This document shows positions 12,734 to 24,367 of a stretch of DNA of 64,000 bases, piece by piece. The translations under genes and the position numbers were made by a program. Origin of the DNA: Heterobilharzia americana (taxonomy: Eukaryota > Platyhelminthes > Trematoda > Strigeidida > Schistosomatidae); contig OX104127.1 in the NCBI GenBank assembly GCA_944470555.2, positions 28,845,661 through 28,909,660 on the forward strand. Reading direction: 5' to 3'. Each line of letters starts with the position of its first letter. Within the stretch, counting starts at the first letter, position 1. The notes below the pieces were generated by a model. That model ran no database searches. It worked only from the letters and a program-made list of their open reading frames with translations, and was not told the origin of the DNA.

Positions 12734-13359
12734 CCGTTTTCAGTTATACTTTCTTTTTCACCAGTGGTGGTACCAAGGTCGAGCAGAATTCCAAATTTCC
12801 TTTTCAAGCAGCTGACATGTTTGATTCATCGTTGCAATGCCCCGTTACGCTAGACTGACGTCTGTTTTACCATAAACCCTTATGCCTATAGCTTCGCAGA
12901 CCACAGGAACCCACATTGACGATTTCGGAAACCTGTAGGCCCCCACTTAATCATGTAATCCAGGAGAATCTCCATTCAAATGTTACCGTTCAAGCAACAT
13001 AGAATCACCCCATCGGAATCAGATATTTTAGTGCAGAGGAAAAAACAATAGAAAAAACTGCGGACTAATGGCGATGTGTTTTCCTTACCATTGACGTTGA
13101 GGTATGCGGCATTGTCAAGAAGGTATATTCACCTTTCGATGAGGTAAGAGAGAAGCCTGTTGCATAGTTTTGTTGTGAATATGTTCTCTCCGCTATCTGT
13201 CCAGATTTTCGTTGACGTTATGACCGTCCAGAAATTTGAGTAATTCCAGGATTGACAAATGTTCACATGGTGAGGGAGACAAATGAGCGGAAGTGATCGG
13301 TGATATCTGTTGCATAGAGCTTACAGTCAAGGTTAAGTCACTGCTGAGGCATGTGTAAA

Positions 13360-13605
13360 CTACTTTTGGGTCATCCGCACATGAGAATGGTTGTCAGCCT
13401 TGAAACAATAACATATGCTATTGATGTACGTTATGAAGCGGAGTGGACCCAGGACGCCGTCATGGACAACTCCACTGGTTATTGGTTTAGACTTTGAGAT
13501 AGTTTGACCAAATTTTGTTGTTTCGTTACGGTTACGGAGAAAGGATTTCAACCAGTTTAAAACTGGATTACAGATTACAAGGGATCTCTGCCTATTGACA
13601 GGCAA
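13360..13605 (-). pseudogene. CR1-like RT palm segment
   Basis: On the - strand, NWLKSFLRNRNETTKFG followed by ITSGVVHDGVLGPLRFITYI matches the RT block that is usually SGV-QGSVLGPLLF. Here QG is replaced by HD. The ADD active-site block follows but is split by a frameshift near 13370, after which DDPKVVYTCLSSDL continues in another frame. Clearly inactive. Confidence 0.75.
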
Positions 13606-13734
13606 GTTGTGTGGGACTTCGTCGAAAGGCCTTAGTGACGTGGAAGTAAAGCATTATCACTATCTGTTTCTGATCCCTTCTGCTGGTGGCCTCGCTAAAA
13701 ATCTCGAACAGGTTTGTAGTGCAAGATCCTCCTT

Positions 13735-14259
13735 TCAGAAAACTGTATTGCAACTAGTTGATATAGTTAGATTCCAGTAGGTAATCAGACATCTGATTTT
13801 AATCACCTTTTCCATAATCCTTGGGATGACCGGGGCTACGTTAATTGGTCTGTAATTGCTAACGCTGGTCTTGGCTACTGACTTGTGTTTTGGCAGTATA
13901 TAAGTAGTTTTCCATTTATGAGGATATGTCCCAGAAACTAATGGGAGGGCAAATATTTTCAGTAATAAAGCTGCCATATCCACGTCAGCCTTTATGCAAA
14001 CAGTTGAAGATATCTCGTCTGTGTAGCAGCTAACATTTGCTTTTAGGGTCTTAACCGCATCGTTAATGTTACTCACGCTGCACTCTATACTACCCATCGT
14101 ACTACTACTTTTAGTGGTCCTCTCGATGTCCGGAGCTAAAGGCATGTCAGTATTATCAAGAAACCACCCACTGAGAGGTTCATAAATCTTCCATGGACCA
14201 TGGTCACCTATACCTCTATGCTCTAAATGATTCAATAACATATATATTCCATACAACAT
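13735..14259 (-). pseudogene. CR1-like reverse transcriptase N-terminal part
   Basis: A 174-codon open frame on the - strand within the family A CR1-like element. It covers the start of the RT domain: ISSTVCIKADVD, LVSGTYPHKWKTTYILPKHK, then SNYRPINVAPVIPRIMEKVI, the standard blocks 1-2 of CR1/jockey reverse transcriptases. The palm motifs continue in another frame below 13605. It is cut off from its endonuclease by stops, so it is a pseudogene piece. Confidence 0.75.
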
Positions 14260-14679
14260 AGGTTACACGAATACAAACCAGTTTGCAGGTTCGAGTTGTA
14301 TTTCTTCACTTTTACAGGATCCTGCATAGATTTTGCGTTTTGGACAAGCTATCAAGGGCCCTACGCTATTCAGCTAGTGCTTTCATTCAGTTTCTCTCTT
14401 GAAGTGCAAGAAATGTTGTATGTATCTGATTCAGCACATGGAATTCTTTCAAAACAGAGCACTTTTTTCTAGTCTTTTCAGGCTGTGTCGAGTTCTCCTA
14501 CCTATATATAAAGTTGCTTTCAGGCCAAACTGAACTGATAATCTCAGAAAACTCCTAGTGTTTCGGGCGGGTTACTACTGGTGAAGAAGTCTTCTTTATC
14601 TGAGCATTTTGTGAGCGTTTCGGGGGGCTGCCAGTCGGCATTCTTGGTGTCTTTGTATAGATGGTATTCCGGTGTTACT

Positions 14680-15340
14680 TCATGTGCACCCTCGTTAGCC
14701 ACTGGAGGTGGTAGAGTGCAAAGCGGTTACCTACGATCGCTGCTTGTGAATGTTTCTCCCACCTGTGGGGACAACAGCTCAGTGTTGCGACAAAGTATCA
14801 GATCAAGAGTGTTATTGTTTCGCGTGGGGGAGTGCAAGTACTGCTGTTTACCGTTTGTGTAAGTGGTCTCTAGGAGCTTGCTATGGGTTGTGGGATCTGT
14901 GCATATGTTCCAGTCTATCCCAGCGAGGTTGAGGTCACCGCAGATTACCTTAAAATCGAAGTCTGGAGTGGGGGATGCGCTCAAATGTTTCGCAGATGAC
15001 TTTATCGACTCTTATGGATGTGTTTGGCGCCCTGTATAAACATCCGGTGAGGTGCTTGCGTTTGCTGATAGTTACAACTGTCCACAGACATTCAGGTGTT
15101 TCACCTAGTTCAGGATTTCAGCAGATGTCAGTAATAATAGTGCTCGATGCGTAGATAAGACATCTGCTTCGTTTTGATAGGCTCTGTCATATCTGTACAC
15201 TATGTATCCATCGATTGTAATACGTGCGTCTGATATACCTGGAGTTATCTAGATCTCTGTAACCAGTACCAATGTTGGCCGCTTTAGGTGTAGTTGGGTT
15301 TGGAGTGCCGATATTTTACTTACTATGGACCGCGCATTAG
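14680..15340 (-). pseudogene. CR1-like endonuclease segment, broken
   Basis: AP-like endonuclease of the family A element. It starts with NARSIVSKISALQ and PTLVLVTEIW and continues to the GDLN block at about 14940. Two lesions are visible. A TGA interrupts the region read as ITDIC*NPELGETPE (about 15130). A one-base frame change separates CETFERI from ASPTPDFDFKVICGDLN (about 14980). Both lesions also occur in the right-flank copy at 63384-64000. Confidence 0.7.
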
Positions 15341-16899
15341 TGACTAGTGGTGATAGATACAAGGGGTATCGAGAAAGTGAAGGGAGGGAAGTGAGGTCAT
15401 TGCTCGCTACTGCTTCATCAGTGTGCTGATATATATCGCGGTTTTCCCTGCCCCCTTTCCAGCTGTGCTGCGCATGAGTGGTAGGTGTCCCACTTGCTGT
15501 TGTTACTGGCAAATATGACACGGATGGGTGATGCCGCTTGGCACATATCCTATTCCAGGCTTCTCTACTGATTGTGATGTCATCGGGGAAGCAGTAAATG
15601 GGTTCATGGACAGGAGAAGTGGGTAGTGGAAATATCTGGGCTGCGTATTTGTGCTGTCAGGGATGTAGTAGTTTTGAGACCAAGGATGGTTCTTCTTTAA
15701 GTTGTACGCAGTGTACAGTCCACTGTTATTGTTTTCGTTGCTTCCTGGGTCCTGTATTGCAGACCATCACCGACACGTTGTGTCATTGTGTTTATTGCCT
15801 CCAGGATTCGGATTCTGGGTTGTTTCTGTGCAAGGAGATTCCATCCGATCATTCTTTCGGTTCGCATTTCTGCTGCCCGATCTGTATCAGATGCGGATGG
15901 TGTGCGTGCTGGCGGATAACTGTACTCGTCTGAGTCCTGCATTTACCTACCCAACTGCACCGGTCAGATGCCATCGCCTTACCTACTTTTTACGCCCGTA
16001 GTATGCGGCGTAAGGCTTTTAGAGTCAGGTATTTCACCAAGCCAATGCTGGACAATAACATTATCTTTAGGTGCAACAATTACTGTTTCCGCGGTGGGTA
16101 CATTGTTGTTGAGTACCACCTGGCATTTTGCAGATTCATCTGAAGTTAGGTTTGACCTCGAGCTATCTTAATATGCCTGAACACATTTTTGAAATTACCA
16201 CTCTTGCCCTCAATAGAGGGATGGTGTTAACTGGAATAAGATAGGACGTACAAGTTGTGAAACGGTCTTTCGAATCTTTAAATGCCCCTTTCTTGGTGAT
16301 GCGACTCGTTGTACCACTTCTCGGCCAGAGGTCGATTAGACTCTCAGCTTTCCATACTTTCTAAGTGTCTATATCTGTGTGTAAGGCAAAAAGATTAGTA
16401 ATGGGTGCCAGCTGCTCGGATGAATTGCGGACTTCAGTTAACATTGTGTTAAGCCTAATAATTTTAACCGCACTAAAAGTTGCTAAGTTATTACGATCGC
16501 TGACGATGTCAGTTATGTCCACAAAAGGAGTTTGTGACCTATCCGGGAAGTTACTAGACTGTGTTCCGAGATCTGTGGAGCATTCATTTTTTTTCCAAGC
16601 TATTCGTCCAGGATCTTTTGGCCTTACTGCGTCCCAATATTATAATAGCGTATGGATACTCTGAAGTAGATACTTCACCAGGGAAATGTTACTTCAATAC
16701 GGTAACCGACAGGAGATGGCTAAAGGACCGCAGTCACCCAGTTTATTACACAGACAATTGGATGCTAGGGACAATATCTAATAATTAATCCAAAGGGGGC
16801 TGGTGACTCGGTATCACAAATTAAAAGTGTTTTGTTAGGCAGTTAGGCACTTTTGGTGCTCAAAAGCACAAAGTCAAACGATTCGTAACGTTGACATTT

Positions 16900-19800
16900 T
16901 AGTTTGGCGGATGACGTGTAAATGTAACGCAGGCTACCAACTCACGGCAGAAACGATGCGGTGGCAGCAACTAGGGCCGGAGACAAGGGGCTTGATACCT
17001 CAGCGAAAGATCATGGATTAATATCAAGAGGATAACTGCGACAATCACCCGCTGGGAAAAGTCGAATTCCTGTCCCACTAAAACCTTGTGATTTAGTTCA
17101 CCAGAGAGCATTTCTCCCCGGAACCGCCGGCCCAAATCGTGGCCTACCGGTGAGGGCTACCACTGAGAGACGGAAGGGAGGGAAAAGAAAGTTTTTGAAT
17201 AGGCCTTCTGGTCAGACTGACGACTGCCATACGTGTGATCCCACCGTAGCCAAGGGGGTGCTGCCTCTGAGCGTAACATCCGCAATAAATAGGTTCATAG
17301 AGTGACTGACGCATACTGGACCAATATTACGCCCTCATGGAGAGCTGCTTACGCACGTAGTTGTGGTACCTCTGACCACAATGCCGTGTAAAGCCAATCT
17401 TTTCCACAAGCTAGCTTAGTGGGGTCGCAAAAGACACCGAAGTCACTGCTTTGATCCTGGCACCCGCACAGACCACTGCCCTAGGCTTAAGCACTAGGAG
17501 TGCCAGCACCGTCCCCCTAACAGTCACACTTGTAAATATTCCAAAAAGGCCCAAGCGACGACAAGGCACGCAACTAACCACATTAGTCTCTAACCCTGAA
17601 GCCTCCAGTGTGCAACGGGAAAAATGGTTGACAGTGTAAAAGAAGTTGCACTCTCCCCATAAAAACCCAACCACAGTATGCAACAACAGAAGTTGATGAC
17701 AGATCGAATTCCACCATCCTGTTTAACGTCCTTGTGTACCATGATAGCCGTTTTGACAGCAGAGGGTCTTTTGATGAACATCAATGGCAAACGGTATGCA
17801 CCATACTAGGGGTGGGCATCTTAGAAGCAAAACTGTGCCGGCTCTAGAAAGGCAACTACTCAACTCAGGAGAAGCTTCCGCTGATGGGAGTGACTCTGAA
17901 CTCGGATGAAAGATTCTTGTTGCTGTCTCACGTAATGGCGAACAATCGGCCATCCAACATTAGGGCCAGTCCAGGCTGGCCACAGTCAAAGAGAAAAGTA
18001 TCTCGCGAGGCACCCCACACACTGAAGCCAACGACCATGGCTTTCCGCGGGGTACCGGAGCGAACAGCTGGTGCATCAGCAGAGAAGTATGCTCACGATA
18101 TCCAATAATGGCAGTGGTCATCAGCGAGGATAGAGTCAAGTGGGCTGGCGGCGGTGGCGGCCCGCAGACTGCCACATCCCTCACATTTGACGACGATGAC
18201 ATCATCCAGATTGATGACCATTGACTTCGGCTGTCAAGAACTTTTGACCAAAGTACTGCAAACTTGGTGCACAGTTAAGGACAACATCAGTGGGAACGTT
18301 TGCTGCTGTGAAAGCAGGCCCAGGACACTGTGACAACAGCGAGCGTCCGCCCCACCCAGTGTGAATGTCACCATCACTGTCAACAGATAAGATATCCAAA
18401 CTAGCCTAGACTCTACCAAATCCCCAGAAACCACTTCGGGAAGAAACGTGATTGGGCCGGTTCCACTGGAGCTGGCCATCCTGTAGCAAGTTTCGTGTTG
18501 TGCGCGATCCCCTCCGGTCTGCCACCACCAAGATACCCTCTGTCGTTAGAAACATATCCAAGTGTCTCTACAGTGGCGTGAGGGGACTTAGAAGTAAGAT
18601 GGGAGAATCTCGACCACCCTGCTTCCGCCTTGCTCCAAAGATCACGATCCTAACAGGAGCGTGGTTATCACCGGATATTAGTGATATCGAAACTAGTGTC
18701 GACGGTGTGCGTCTATTCAGGGGAGACGGGGTGCTTAAGGAAGAAGGTGGGGTGGCAGCGTTTATAGGTGACTACCTTCAAAGGGAACCAGCAACTGAAA
18801 CTACATTCAGGGCTACCAGACTCCTTCTAGTATCACTTTAAGGTTGGATACACCTGGTACGGGGCTCCTACAGAACTACTAGCAACGTTTAACATAACCG
18901 ACAACTGTCGCAAGTAGTGTCTGGAGCTACGTCACTGGGACATGGCCAGGCCATCATAGCCGGAGACTTTACCGCCCCAGCTCTTAACCATGGGCAGGAA
19001 AGGGGAGTCCCAAGCCGAAGGTTTCACCAAAACCTACTCAGCAACATCCGAAAGGCCGGACTGGACGAGAATTTTAGCGATGGCACTCGATGAGGGTCGG
19101 GCGGAAGACCGTCCAAATTAGACTACTTTTTTACCAGTGGCCGCCTGCCCGCTGAAGGCGTTCAAGTTCAACCCCTCCTTGGCAGCAGCTATTACAACGT
19201 GGTGGTATTTGATCTGGTATCCAACGAACAAGTGCTGCGGGAGGGATTTCGCCCTTTTCTTTGCTACAGCAGGGCGAACCACGTGACGATGAACCAACGT
19301 CTATTGAAAGCACCATGGTATCAGGTGACGCCTCTACCAGTGGTGTCAATAGTAATGGAGAGCCTAGTCGACGAGCATGTCAGGAAATACCTGGGCAAGA
19401 GTTGAACACTAAGTGATGTCCAACATGGTTTCAGTAAGGGTAGATCCTGCACCCCAAACATCCTGGCAGCCTGTGATAAGTGGACGACATGCTGAGACCT
19501 CCAAATTCCTGTCCATGTTGTTTTCCTGCATTTTGCTGGGACCTCTGATACAGTGCCACACACCATTCTCATTCACAAAATCTCAAGGTTCGGTATTAAG
19601 GGTCAAGTGCTCTCCTGGCTACAGGACTATTTAAACAGCAGAGAATTCTGCACAAATGCCAACAGAGTTTGCTCGACCCAGGGGAAATCATAATCTGGTG
19701 TATCACAAGCAGCGATTCTGAATCCGCTGCTATTCCTTCATTTTGTGAATGACCTTCCATTGAGTTTCAACTCCCCAATTCTACTTTATGCTGATGATGT

Positions 19801-20110
19801 TAAGTTATGGAGAGCTGTGGCATCCGGAGCAGAATCAAAGCACACTACAAAGGGATCTCGGGTTGTTCGCAGAGTGGGTGGATAATAACGGAATAGCATT
19901 TAATCTGGATGAGTGCCGAATCATGTTTTTCGGCACCCCTGACTCTCGGAAAGTATCCTACTCTCTCTGTGAAATACAACTTTACCACACCACCACTATC
20001 GCGAAGAACGACCTGGGACTAATGCTCACTGGCAAACTAGACAATAGCTCTAAATATCCAGGAGGTGCCTTGAGAGCCTTCGCAGTAATGCACTTCATGT
20101 ACAGATAACT
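16900..20110 (+). mobile_element. dead CR1-like LINE, family B, + strand copy
   Basis: A 5' GC-richer untranslated part (about 16900-17450) is followed by ORF1-like sequence (17450-18110, ending FRGVPERTAGASAEKYAHDI). The endonuclease (18540-19220) has LSPDISDIETSVDGVRLFRG, then IIAGDFTAPALNH and LDYFFTSG. The RT (19340-20110) has VVSIVMESLVDEHVRKYL, QHGFSKGRSC, FGIKGQVLSWLQDYL, LLFLHFVNDLPL and the catalytic YADD at 19787-19798. The region between endonuclease and RT finger is missing. Stops lie near 19410 and 19690, and a frameshift lies just after YADD. Same family as 4500-6300 (-). Confidence 0.8.
19410..20108 (+). pseudogene. CR1-like reverse transcriptase, broken
   Basis: RT palm and thumb of the family B element. 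One frame carries QHGFSKGRSC, then VVFLHFAGTSDTVPHTIL (the FLDF-FD block with Asp replaced by His), SGVSQAAILNPLLF and YADDVKLWR. After a frame change the next piece reads LQRDLGLFAEWVDNNGIAFN and GTPDSRKVSYSL, the normal continuation. Loss of the first catalytic Asp together with internal stops makes it nonfunctional. Confidence 0.8.
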
Positions 20111-20501
20111 AGGTGCCCTGACGTCGGAACTTTTTTCAAGGAGGGAAAATCTCATGAGGACAAGCTGAAAAACCCATTACTCTACTTTCGAAGCTACTGT
20201 TGGTTACGCGGTGACTTGATGACGACTTACAAAATACCAGAAACCCAAGTCGTCCGAAAACTCGATTCCTACCGAATGGCCACTTTGGTGAACCCCGTGC
20301 TAAAATAGGGAAAGCCGCCTACCAAAATACGAAAACCCATGTGCGTGAGTTTGCCGCCACTGAAACACACCGCCTGCCGAGAATGCTAATGCTGCATCTA
20401 TTGACAGCTTCAGGAAGAGGTCGGACAGTTATGCAGCAACACACCGTCTGTGCTCATCCAGCTGAGATATGGTCTAGATTGATACGACCTATTGACCAAG
20501 T
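20110..20501 (+). other. junction sequence outside palindrome arm 1
   Basis: No recognisable element. It has no counterpart at the matching side of arm 2: homology between the arms starts abruptly at 20502 / 57630. It is probably decayed LINE 3' sequence. Confidence 0.4.
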
Positions 20502-21928
20502 ACGGGCAACCCATTATCAAATAATTTTTACCACCATTACCACCGCGAGCTCGGATCAACCTTATACTTCCCCACAGACATCCATGCCAGTTACTGTCTC
20601 CTAATAATTTAATCCCTATCTCCATTCCCATATGCCGTCCTGTAGCATTAATTACTCTTTTATTCCTCCCGACTTTACGTTATCCCACCCAAGTAAAAGC
20701 CTTCTCTAACGTCCTTCACCACGAATCTGCCGATGTTTCTTCCTTCGTACCTCAACCTTTTCCTAATCGTCTTTTTATCCATTGTTTATTTTCTATGCAC
20801 TTTCTCTCACTTATTTCTCTAAACACATTTTCCATCTGCTTCTTGCAACCAACCCCACTAATTGTCTGCTGCCATGTTCACTCAAGGAACCTATCTGCAA
20901 CACAGTCCTTGGGAGAAAAATTAAAACATACTCCCTACAAATTTACCAACACCCAAACGTCCGTCGGGGTGACCAGAGCTACAACAGTTGAATGGGTTAA
21001 CATACTCCATCGGAATCCAACAGAGACCTAGAAACGTTCCTCAGGACCTAAAAGAGAGTGTGAGAAACCAATTGGTTTATACTAGTTCGCAAAAAGAGAT
21101 TGGATAGTGGATAATGAAGGTCGGTCGTTTTTAGATAGCGCTCTTTTGAGACAAAGACCACTTTCCGCGTTAACGGTCTAAAGGTGGGTTCTCCTTGCAT
21201 ATTTTATTTGAGAAAATCGAAAGCACTCTAAGTGCAGCTGCTGTAGTGATTTGGCTAGTGAATTCATTTTCAAATCGTTCACTGAATTCTTGCCACTTCC
21301 TAGCGAGCTTACCAGCCACCGTGGCGAATACTTAAGGTGCATTTTGGAATTTCCTCTAATCAAACATTCGATTCACTCTGAACCTTCTAGCATCACCTTC
21401 TGAAAATTCAAATGTTTCAAATGAAATCCTCACCGTGCATGAAAATTCAAAAACCCACTTAATCCTTGTGAAGCTTTCCGAATATCTTAAGAAGCGTCTG
21501 TAGTAGTTTAGGACTTCTATCTGCGGTATCTAAGCGATACCTGAAGTCTCTGGCTTCTCAGATGTCACTGGTACCTTGAAATTATTTGTGATTCGGCTCA
21601 ACTGCCCACCAGAAGAGTCACATCGTAGATAAAATTACCTAAGATTTCATGGAAATTAATGGCCAAGCTAAATAATGCTCTTCATTTCTAAATTTCAAGT
21701 GGAATGATTTCGCACTCCATTGACATGTTAGATAAAGGAATACGGATTCACATAGATTTTTTGAAAAGCAGTAAGACTGAATGTAAGAGAAATTTTCACT
21801 GAGAGCATTTGTGTTCGTCGAAAGTTTACGACGTCGAGTTAACTTTCATGGCCGTACAGACTGCTTTAAAATTACCGAGTACACTTTTCTCTTTAGCGCT
21901 CTTTACACATTGACACTGGAGTTTGGAA

Positions 21929-24367
21929 ATGTAAGTTCCATGCACGTAGTCTCAACAAAACCCTAGGTCGTCTTCTTCACCTGCAAGTTATGAAAATGTG
22001 TCCAAGGTAGCAGATTATATACGAGCGTTGGTTAGTATTGAACCAGAGATAGGGGTCATTTGTGGAAGTGGTTTGGGACAGCTTGCCGATGGAATAAGCA
22101 ACCCGAAGATAATCCCATATACGGACATACCTGGCTTTCCAAGAACGACTGGTAAGTATCTTTATGTTCTTGCGTAAAATTCTAGTTGCGGGACATTCTG
22201 GAAACCTGATATTCGGAACTCTAAGTGGTCGTAAGGTGGTTGTGTTGCAAGGACGATTTCATATGTATGAAGGATACAGCAGACATGAGGTAGCAAATCT
22301 GTGAAGTTATCATTTCCACATGACAGATAGCTATCCCGATACGCGTTATGAAACTGTTGGGTGTCAAAACTCTGTTGATTAGCAATGCTGTTGGCGGTTT
22401 GAACAGAGATCTAAAAAGTGGTGATTTCGTCATCTTGAAAGACCATCTTTACTTTGCTGGACTGTCACTGAACAACGTCCTGGTTGGTCCGAATGATGAA
22501 GCGTAAGTTACAAATTTGTTTGACTGTATTTTCAACTCCTTAGATTTGGCCCTCGATTTCCAGCACTCTCGGATGCCTATGATTTGAACTTGAGGAAATT
22601 AGCCCTTCAAGTCGCCAAAGAGGAGAACTTTCAGGACCTGGTTCACGAGGGTGTCTACTGCATGAATGGTGGTCCTAATTATGAAACACCTGCTGAGTGC
22701 AAGATGTTGCTTATGATGGGTTGCGATGTTGTTGGTGAGTGACTCATTGTTACCTGTGAATAGAATGTACCACTCGGATTGTGTTTGTTCACTGATAAGT
22801 ACGATTTTTTCGTCATCAAAATATCCCCATCTTTGGAACCGGGAGACTCCCAGTCGTGTTAGAAAGAGTTGTGTTTCCGAAATTACTGATTAAATAGTGT
22901 TTTGGTATAACTAGGTGAAGTAATTGATCCTTTTTCAAGACGATTATAAACGTGTATAAACTGAGACATTTAGATGAATTTTTCTACTTCACCGAGTCAT
23001 TTACTTCGTTTTGCACAAAAAAGTCTCATTTCTTCTACCCAGAGACTGGATTTTTGTGAGCTTTCTAAATTACTGAATAAAACGTAGTCTGTCACTCCAA
23101 ATGTGCGATTTTATTATCAGGATTAGTAGTGAGAGGCACTAATATTTGATCCAGCCATCTCAAAATACACTGTGGAAGAACGCGAATGGTTGGAATCCAT
23201 TTATACTTGTAATTGGAATTCAGTTATCATATCAGATGGGTCAAACACCCGGCAGCCCTTTCGTTCATCTAGGGCCGAGCCCATCAGCGTTGTGATCGGA
23301 GAAATTCAGCTCAGGCTGAATCTATAGCAACAATTACAACAGTAGCCTACTGTTCAGTCAGTTTGTATGTGGCATTTAGCACAGACATATTACAGTCTTT
23401 TGCTACCCTTGTTGTGTGTCAGAGGTCTTTCCTGATGTGTCGTACGGCTATATTGGAGTGTGATATTCTCTTCAACATGAGAATGCGAGCCACCAACCAT
23501 TTCTTTTTCAATCACAAAAATAGTGCTGGATACTATAATATTGCCATTAAAATCTTCGAATTGTGACAGTGTTGGAAGATACGGCTTCATTTCGGAGACT
23601 CTACTGCATGATAAGCATTACATTGTTGCTGCGTTATTTCAAGCTTTAATTTCGCCTACCATTAAATTTACTCAACTCTACTATCAGTACAAAATCTCGT
23701 TCTGTTAACAATCAGGAAACTAAAGTAGTGTTTTATCAGTCTCATGGTGACTTGTATGGAAATTTTTTTGTCTAGCATGTCACTTTAGCGGCAAATACAT
23801 TAGTTGACATTTTCCATAATTTTCGCCCTAATTATCAATCTTAGATAACTGAGATGTGAAACAACAACGCTCATTTTATAACACCATAGTATCCAGTTCA
23901 TAACACAGTGATACTACACTTGAAGTAGCGTTGTCGTGTGGTAATATTGGAGTGGCCAATCTATCCCCCTTATGATTTCCTTGGATAGCCAATTCAGAAA
24001 ACTGACATGTTATTTCCTCCTGATCTGGAGAAATTATAATGCATCGAAGATAGGCAGGTTGTCGCGCGCTAATCAAGGTTGTCAGAGCTGATTTTGTCAT
24101 CGACATCATGCACGAAACATATCACTAATTTATTGTTGCGAATTTTTCATTACACTTTCAGGTATGAGTACCATACCAGAAGTAATACTTGCTCGTCATT
24201 GTGGAATGAAAGTACTTGCCGTTTCATTGGTCACAAATATAAGTGTACTGGATGTTGAAAGTAAAGTGATCGCAAACCATGAAGAAGTTCTAGCAATGTC
24301 TGCCAAACGTGCAGGTTTATTACAGTCATGGTTTGAGAAGATTATCGCCAGATTGCCGTTGGATTGA
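21929..24367 (+). CDS. PNP: purine nucleoside phosphorylase, arm 1 copy
   Basis: Phosphorolysis of purine nucleosides to base plus ribose-1-phosphate; a cytosolic purine-salvage enzyme. Exons: 21929-21930, 21967-22151, 22186-22289, 22327-22502, 22544-22734, 24162-24367, together 864 nt = 287 residues, the length I recall for the Schistosoma mansoni enzyme. Visible: phosphate loop GSGLG (34-38), GRFHMYEGY (85-93), NAVGGLN (117-123), [10 protein letters not shown] (198-207), GMSTIPEV (220-227), VTNISVLD (243-250), NHEEVL (258-263). Ser35, Arg86, His88, Tyr90, Tyr202, Glu203, Met221, Thr244, Asn245 and His259 all fall on expected numbers. Residue 119 is Val where the family usually has Ala. The start ATG is split by a 36 bp intron (AT at 21929-21930, G at 21967); an in-frame TAG upstream excludes a longer unspliced start. 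A second intact copy lies at 53765-56203. Confidence 0.95.
21931..22543 (+). other. four mini-introns of PNP
   Basis: The range spans the intron cluster; the introns are 21931-21966 (36 bp), 22152-22185 (34 bp), 22290-22326 (37 bp) and 22503-22543 (41 bp). All begin GT and end AG. Each is required to keep the PNP frame and the alignment to the family. The next intron (22735-24161) is 1427 bp. Very short introns at the 5' end followed by long ones is a known trait of schistosome genes. Confidence 0.85.
22735..24161 (+). other. PNP intron 4 (1427 bp)
   Basis: Begins GTGAGT and ends TTTCAG. On the opposite strand it holds two protein-like open frames (23390-23590 and 23876-24109) with N-glycosylation motifs (ENIT, DNAT). 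Their mirror copies lie in the arm 2 intron. No repeat family was recognised. Confidence 0.8.

Larger units (their letters stand above)
13060..16790 (-). mobile_element. dead CR1-like LINE, family A, - strand copy
   Basis: Read on the - strand this is nearly a whole element. ORF1-like coiled sequence lies at about 16550-16370 and ORF1/linker at about 15940-15600. The endonuclease follows (about 15340-14680), with NARSIVSKISALQ, then GDLNLAGIDW and LDLILCRNTE. The RT comes next (about 14259-13100), with TTYILPKHKSVAKTSVSNYRP, then SWLKSFLRNR-like and FADD-like blocks near 13370. An in-frame stop and a frameshift in the endonuclease, and further frameshifts at the RT active site, make it inactive. 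An inverted copy with the same lesions lies at 57826-58624 plus 63384-64000. Confidence 0.75.

Noticed and set aside
15598..16171. Cys-rich + strand open frames
   Set aside because: Antisense of the family A CR1-like ORF1 and linker. The - strand matches the element, the + strand matches nothing.
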